64,000 bases of DNA from Owenia fusiformis. Lineage: Eukaryota; Annelida; Polychaeta; Sabellida; Oweniidae. How positions within the stretch are numbered: the first letter of the stretch is position 1; each line of letters starts with the position of its first letter. The DNA is taken from the NCBI GenBank assembly GCA_903813345.2, contig CAIIXF020000006.1, positions 29,864,024 through 29,928,023 of the forward strand. The letters run 5' to 3'. The position numbers and the translations under genes are program-made. Below the pieces are notes generated by a model. That model searched no databases and was not told where the DNA came from. It was given only the letters and a program-made list of their open reading frames with translations. Shown here in pieces: positions 57,849 to 64,000 of the stretch.

Positions 57849-58648
57849 TTACCCACCACATCCACCCCCACATCCTCCTCCACACCCTCCTCCGCAACCA
57901 CCCCCACATCCTCCTCCTCCTCCTCCTCCACAACCACCCCCATCCCCTCCCCCACATGTAGCACCACCCCCACAAGCAGCTCCTCCCCCGCACCCTCCAG
58001 CCCCTGTGTCTCCTCCTCCACATCCCCCGCATCCTCCACAGCCCCCACATGCTCCAGTGTCTCCCCCTATATCCCCACCAGCACCATCAACACCTCCATC
58101 TATGGGATCACTGGTCCCAACCTCGACCCCACCCTCAGTTTCAACTCCCGTGTATACATCCATCCCACTATGGTCAACAACATGCATGTCATGATGCATA
58201 TCATGGTAATGATAATGATGCATAGCGTAATAGTTGCATGGCATCATCATATACCAATCATGCATCATGTACCCAGCAGCCATCACAAACAACAAATCAT
58301 GATTATCATCATTTGCCACCGAACGTCCACCTCTTTTCTCAACTACAACAGCTTTACTAGCATTTCCATTCTGCACAGGGGGTGCTGTGAGTGGAGTTTT
58401 AGGCTGGCATAATGCAAACAATGTCGCAACGGTGAAACCAAGAGCCAGATTCTCCGTAATGTCATTGGTATTCTGTGTTATGGTCATAGCTCCTGTCTTC
58501 AGATTAATCACGACATTTCCAAGAGAATAATTCTTCGATTTGTAGTTTGATTCGTTCGTTATCTGTTGGGTTATTTTCTTGCCAGCTACATCAATCTTGA
58601 AGAACCTCACTCTGAACCAACCTGGGTTGCCTTTGATGGCACCAACAC
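57849..58648 (-). CDS. Gly-Cys-tail protein, terminal exon, copy 2
   Basis: Minus-strand exon after TTTGCAG (phase 1), ending TAA, 265 codons. It begins GVGAIKGNPGWFRVRFFKID, has YSLGNVVINLKTGAMTIT, LALGFTVATLFALCQP, the motif HDLLFVMAAGYMMHDWYMMM with PCNYY, a run of Met/His/Asp, then a tail of about 90 residues rich in CGGGCGGG and CGGCGGC. It aligns throughout with the 50597 exon, and the 55-base stretch under the Met/Tyr motif is almost identical in DNA. The antisense frame reads as proline-rich and should be ignored. Upstream exon 62070-62202 fits in phase. Function unknown. Confidence 0.72.
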
Positions 58649-61600
58649 CTGCAAATAAATGAAACTAAATGAAGATACATTGAAACCATCAAAAAGGACA
58701 TAAATATATAAGGCATGTCTTTCTGACCATTACAGGTAAGGCTGATTTGTTTTTTCTTATTTGTGACATTTTTGAAGAAAATCAACTAAAAAGTGTCCAA
58801 AAAAGAAAAAAATGCAAATCAGCCTCATATTTATAGTCTGGGCACTGGCCACCTATATGTGATGTTTTCATAGATTTGAAATATCATCCACCAATGGGAA
58901 TCTTTGAATAAATTCATGTGATCAATGAACGACACTATGAGATCATGGGAATTAGGGGTGTGGTCAGAATCTAATAAGACATTAACAAGCAAAATGCCAT
59001 TTGTTAAACACTGAACACTGAATACACAAAACAAGTTGGAGAGTATAAGTTACAATATGTCACTTTGTCTATGGTAGTAATGATAAAAATACAAAAAGTG
59101 AATTTAAAATAAGTGAGGCCAAAGGCAATATAATAGGTAGAATTAATTATTATTTGGCCAGCCTCACACCTAGCTTCACCTATAGGATTGCTTTCATCTC
59201 CATTTCATCATCACCCCTAATGATATGACTTGATAGATAAGAATTGTTGCATTTTAAAACTGAAGCAATGGGTATAGGGTATTGCATTGATAGTGCCTTT
59301 TCTTCTATTCATCACCAAAGCTGGCCAGCTGACACATCGGATAGAAAACAAACTAAAGAAATGGAAATACGAAATACGAGAGGATCACACAATAAAAACG
59401 TTATAGAATGATTTGAAGTTCAATACAATTCTGCTCTCGATATTCTGTATTGGCACTAAACTTCGTCTCATTCCAATACAGAACTTCTTGAGCAGAATAT
59501 ATCCTGTATTACACTTCAAATCATTCAATAACTTATAATATAGATGCATAATTGGCAATTACAAGCCAAATACACAGTTTAGTACTTACAATGATATCAG
59601 CACTTGGAGCATGCGGTCAGTGGTAATGTGTTGATGAGCTATAAGTTCAGCGCATCGAACAGGTTCATGTGTGGTGGTGACATGCCAAATTCTCCTAGCC
59701 AAATCATGCTTATATAAATATTCCAGTTTTTTGATTCAAACAATTTATTATCCAATATACAGTATGTATGTTTGTATTAATTGTATTGCTAGATTTAGAT
59801 TATGATATTCACTCTTAGATAAAAAGGAGCTAATAAGTTGATTTGAAACAAAATCTATTTTATAGAAAATGAGGGGAGTACCTTAGTGTTTAATACGTCA
59901 GTACAAAGTCTTATATTGTCAATTCTCATTGCATCGCTATGAACCATACCTGCACTTAACGTTAACATTCATGTGATCAGGCAGTGCATCATATATTTGA
60001 ACCAATGGTAGACGTGGAAGCCCCGCCTCTAGTGACTTTTTGACTATATGAATTTTAATAGGGTGCCTAGAATGCATCTTTGTTAATGTAAGACCACAGG
60101 CCTTGCAAGTTTAGGCAACTAGATCTCGGGAAGCAAAACTTTAATCTTCAATGAGATATATTGTATAGATGATACAATTGTATGAAAAATATTCATTTAT
60201 TCTCAAATGTAAAGAAATAATTTATGCAACAAAGTTCAAGTAAATATCAAGCTATAGTTTTTCTGAGATAGTTAAGCTTGTGTGTTATTGTATACCCCTA
60301 GATAAGCAATTTGGCTAGAAGAAAAAATGGCATTTTACCATCCACCACTTTACCACTGACGGTTTTATAGCTCCAAAAATGCATTATAATGTTATATACA
60401 GCTTTAAAGAATACATTCATGCACATTTTCATTCCATTCAAAAGCAAAACATTCAAAGCATCTTTGACACACAGATACTGCTTAGAGGAGTCAACATTTA
60501 TAAAAGCGACTATTAAAAACTCACAAATTCGAGCAAATTAAGTGCATGCAAATGAACAAACACATCCAAATACTAATTTAGGGCCTTAAAGCTTTTAGCA
60601 AAGGAATCATAATGGTAAATATGTATACATCAATTAAATTTCAAGAACATTTCATATCTGTTTTTCAAAATTTGAATCCTACTTTAAACAGAAGCGACCA
60701 GAAATAGCATATGAAAATGTAAAAAAAAATATATATATTAAAATGTAATGTAAGTATGTCCTTGTACTGATGAAAAACTAATATCATGCTGCTGTCTTAT
60801 AATGATATCTTGTCACGAGAATATTTCCCATGGCACTGGACTATGTTTCCGCCTGACAGAAAGTAATCCTAGCTCTCATATTAATTGCCTATCAATTCAT
60901 ATAAAAAAGATTTATACATCGTTTATTAAAACTGTATATCTGGGTTAATATATTATTTTCCCTCAATGTAAAAGGCAATTTGGCTTTTTTAATAAAACAG
61001 GGTTTTTATCAGATTAGAATTAGTACATGTACTTAAATAAGAATTTTTTCTTTGTTTCTCAAGTTAATGAAAAGATGGCATCTGTACAATGTTCAATCAT
61101 TGTACAGTGTAAAGGAATTATTGAATTTGTGACTGATTCTTAACAGGCCTGACTTTGTCATTTCTGCATGCAGTAGGCAGCCATTTAAAATTAATAAGAT
61201 ATATCTTGACTTGAATCTATACTATAAAAAAACATGTTGTTTCTACATATTATATAGGTAACCTCAAATCAATTCTTCAATTTGATTCATCCATATTTCC
61301 ATCTTATCTGCTTCAAGGAAAAATCGTGCACTAAGATTTATGTTCCGAGCACGTCCTGTAATAATGCTATAATTTACAGCTTTCTGTTTGTCATTTGCTT
61401 GATTGAAGCTGCTGATAAAGCTTCTTTAATTGGCTTCTTTACACTTTTGTTTCTAATCAAAAGTTGAAATTAGTTAGGATTCTGTTGCATATGAGTGCCT
61501 GGCTCAAATATCATAAGTTGTTTTTCGCAATATCATATCAATTTTCTTTAGTCCACGCAGTCGATGCTCGCTAAAAACATTAACTTCTCAACTGGAAACA

Positions 61601-62069
61601 TTTCTCACTTATGCCATATCAATGTCCATAAGCTTTATCACAGAAAGGGACCCTTTCATAATATTGTAATATTGTTGAATTGCTTTATTGTGATCAAGAC
61701 TGCCTCACCTCAAATATATCATTGACAGAGGTATATGGTATTCTTAACATGTACAGCTGCTTTCTAGTTAATTTCCGTCTATTTGCAATATAAAACATGA
61801 CTTGAATGACGCTGGGAAATCTGGTCTTTGTGCATGATGTTAATAATTTTGAAAATGGAATATTCAATGGATAATTCATAAAAAAAACATGGAAAACGTA
61901 TCATTCCTCTTTTAAACATCTTAATACCATGATTAAGGAAATTCAGGAGATTTTTATTAATATTATAATGTCCTTGCAAGAACAAGAATGAGAAAAAAAT
62001 TATTAATATGACTTGCAGATTGTCACTCTCTTAATCTTTGATACTTGCTTTAAAAAAATCAAATCATAC
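58649..62069 (-). other. Intron of the Gly-Cys-tail gene, 3.4 kb
   Basis: Between donor GAG|GTATGA at 62070/62069 and acceptor TTTGCAG|GT at 58648. It is AT-rich. Apart from the fold-back at 59398 nothing was recognised. Confidence 0.55.
59398..59540. repeat. Short fold-back
   Basis: TAGAATGATTTGAAGTTCAA and ATTCTGCTC on the left face GAGCAGAAT and CACTTCAAATCATTCAATA on the right. CAATACAGAA and TTCTGTATTG form an inner pair. It is probably a small MITE. Confidence 0.65.
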
Positions 62070-62202
62070 CTCTTGAGGGTGCCTTCCCACGCTTGAAGCC
62101 TTCCCATTTGCCGACAACGATACCCCAATCTCCCATGGCGTTGCGGATTATCATAGCTCTCTCCCCTGGGGCTAAGTGGATGCAGTCCTTGGCATCATTC
62201 AC
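62070..62202 (-). CDS. Gly-Cys-tail gene, upstream exon
   Basis: A 133-bp exon on the minus strand between TTTCAG and G|GTATGA. Read in phase 0 it encodes VNDAKDCIHLAPGERAMIIR then NAMGDWGIVVGKWEGFKRGK and APSR, with no stop. It leaves phase 1, which matches the acceptors at 58648 and 51261. The start codon and earlier exons are not in view, and may lie beyond 64000. Confidence 0.7.
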
Positions 62203-62492
62203 CTGAAAGCAAATAAAGATTTACCCAAATTGCCTCATCAAAATTTTACAAAAAGCTGTGAAAATAGTCCAATAGTAGTATAACATCATCTTTGACTAAT
62301 GTTTTGTCTCTCAAATGTATTTAACTTTGCCTCAGTAATAACCCACAATCCCCATGGGATTAACAAATAGTGTATAAAATATAAATGAACACAATTAATT
62401 GAAGACATGTTAGAAATCAATCTCAATACAGAGTTCTATGATAAAGCATGCTAGTAGTGAGGCATGAACAACTTGAACTGGTCAACTTTTTA

Positions 62493-62889
62493 CGAAGGCC
62501 CCCCACGAAGTGGGCGGAGCCATTCGTTCTATAAGTCACGTGACCATAAGTCCGCCATTATTACCTTATATGGCAATCATCAAAATCATCAAAGCAACGA
62601 TCACAACGTCATATGTTGTGTTTGAGATGAAGATATGACGTAATATAACATAAACTATGACATCAGTTACTTATCGCCCTATCAACTAAACAGACAAGAA
62701 AGCTAAACGTCACACATCACAGTGCTTATTATATTTTATTATATATTGTTATATATTATATTTTATTAATATTTTACCTAACCAACAGAAAACAAGCAGT
62801 TACAATACATGTAGTTTGTTCATTGTCTTTCTCTGTGGTATTTTCATAAAAAGTGGATCAGTTTTGTCAAAATAGCATTATGGCCTTCG
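62493..62889. mobile_element. Mariner-type MITE with GC-rich left arm, 397 bp
   Basis: CGAAGGCC at the left and GGCCTTCG at the right lie inside TA (62491-62492, 62890-62891). The left arm contains CACGAAGTGGGCGGAGCC, GTCACGTGAC and TCCGCCATTATTACC. The terminal repeat is short. Confidence 0.55.
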
Positions 62890-62949
62890 TATTTTTCTAG
62901 TGTCATTTTCACTTGATTTTCTTGTTGTACAGGAGCTACCGCTGAGATT

Positions 62950-63180
62950 CAAAACATCTACCCACATCTTGAGTTTTTCTTTCAAAAATAGACCCATTTT
63001 AAGGTAGTTTTTTAAAATAGACCCACTTCCGGTGATTTTATTTAAAAAACAATACCCAGTTTTAGGATTTTCAAAAAGTAGACCCAGTTCTAGGGATTAT
63101 TCATCAAAATGGAACCCATATTAGGTTTTTTTTCTTCAAAATGGGACCCCCAATTAGGGATTTTTTGAGAAAAAGTGACC
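62950..63180 (+). repeat. Degenerate array, period about 35 bp
   Basis: AAAATAGACCCA-TTTTAGGGATTTTT units recur about six times with many changes. Confidence 0.7.
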
Positions 63181-63842
63181 CACTTTAGCGGCATCTCCCC
63201 ATATAGCTGATATATGGGAGTACCCTTCCCCCCTGCGGCATGAAGCAGGCAGGCCTTCTGTCTCACCAAAATGATATAAATATTTTCAGACATCTTTTTA
63301 AAACTGAAACAGTGGGGATTAAGTCCAAAGGCAGTAATATTTCTCATTAAGCCTCCTTAGATGATCTTCAACTACTGACATTTGATTGAGTTATTCTATG
63401 GATAAGGATTGACTAAAGAAATGTATAGCTACACTTTATCCCGAACAAACTCATTAGTAAAAGATAACAAATAATCAATTCCAAAAATACATAAAATACA
63501 ATAAAAATGAAAATGTCAATTATTGCTAATTACAGGATGTACATGTAGTCTATAAACCCGCCATATATATCAATTTATTATCGTTGTAGGCCTAAAGGAA
63601 TGTTTACAACAAACTAATAAACTAGGATAAAATGTTCTTTCTATTGATTTTAAACATGGCCAGTCACTGATATACATGGTTCTTAAAATTGTTTAGAGGA
63701 ATCCAGGCTCTGTAAGCTTGATAAAAAAGGTTTAACATTAAGATTAAACAAAATACAACAAAATGAAAAGTGTATTTAATTCATATATCAGGCAAAATTT
63801 GTTGATTCCAAGAGGATATGGCAGGGCAGCTGGAGGGTCAGG
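63181..63842. other. No gene seen
   Basis: AT-rich sequence without a recognised exon of the minus-strand gene. Confidence 0.4.
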
Positions 63843-64000
63843 GAAGAGAATGACATGACAGGGCATGAGGGACTTGTGATTTCACATGACAGGGCATGAC
63901 AGAGTATGATGTTACATTGGATTTAGGGAAGAGAATGACATCACAGAGCATGAGGGTATAGGGATTTCTCATGACAGGGCATGACAGAGTATGATGTTAC
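63843..64000 (+). repeat. 85-bp tandem array at the window edge
   Basis: GAAGAGAATGACAT (63843, 63928) and CATGACAGGGCATGAC (63885, 63970) recur 85 bp apart. A shorter ACAGGGCATGA motif repeats inside. It continues past 64000. Confidence 0.85.

Noticed and set aside
57828-58412. Proline/serine/threonine-rich open frames on the plus strand (194 and 118 codons)
   Set aside because: They are antisense to the Gly-Cys repeat tail. The minus frame has a conserved paralogue and splice sites, the plus frames have neither.

Overview
This is an AT-rich, intron-containing segment of an animal nuclear genome, about one third G+C by eye. A decayed L1/Tx1-like LINE, mariner, PIF/Harbinger and piggyBac-type MITEs, a Ty3/gypsy element of Gmr1 type, Helentron-like elements with tandem-array cores, and a fibrinogen-domain gene together suggest a marine invertebrate. 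A mollusc or other lophotrochozoan, or an invertebrate deuterostome, would fit. The species cannot be fixed from sequence alone. I see no prokaryotic features, tRNA, rRNA or CRISPR.

Layout. 1-512: LINE endonuclease fragment (minus). 1032-4581: decayed mariner element that received a TTAA-flanked MITE and a Helentron-like element. 6704-14650: three-level nest of a Harbinger-like element, a TA-flanked MITE and an intact Gmr1-like LTR retrotransposon with identical LTRs, a 5-bp target duplication and a gag-PR-IN-RT-RH reading frame. 14.8-16.9 kb: two mariner-type elements. 17611-19493: large terminal exon encoding three fibrinogen-related domains. 20-28 kb: two Helentron-like families, a small Harbinger MITE and a 3.2-kb Harbinger-like element inserted in a Helentron-like copy. 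28-35 kb: mostly unique AT-rich DNA with MITEs and fold-backs.

35298-47596 (plus) is a seven-exon tubulin tyrosine ligase-like gene, closest by memory to TTLL11 (a tubulin polyglutamylase), with a complete 661-codon frame and consistent splice phases. Its introns hold MITEs, minisatellites, a fold-back, a Harbinger remnant and a 71-bp tandem array built from the start of its own sixth exon.

50.6-62.2 kb (minus) has two homologous terminal exons encoding a conserved core, a Met/His/Tyr-rich motif and a long Gly-Cys repeat tail. An upstream exon at 62070-62202 can splice in phase to either one. I do not recognise this family with certainty. The two exons may be tandem paralogues or alternative last exons.

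The strongest candidates for something undescribed are the Gly-Cys-tail pair, the exon-derived splice-acceptor array in the TTLL gene, and two unrelated Helentron-like families with the same architecture. No functional pathway links the three host genes.
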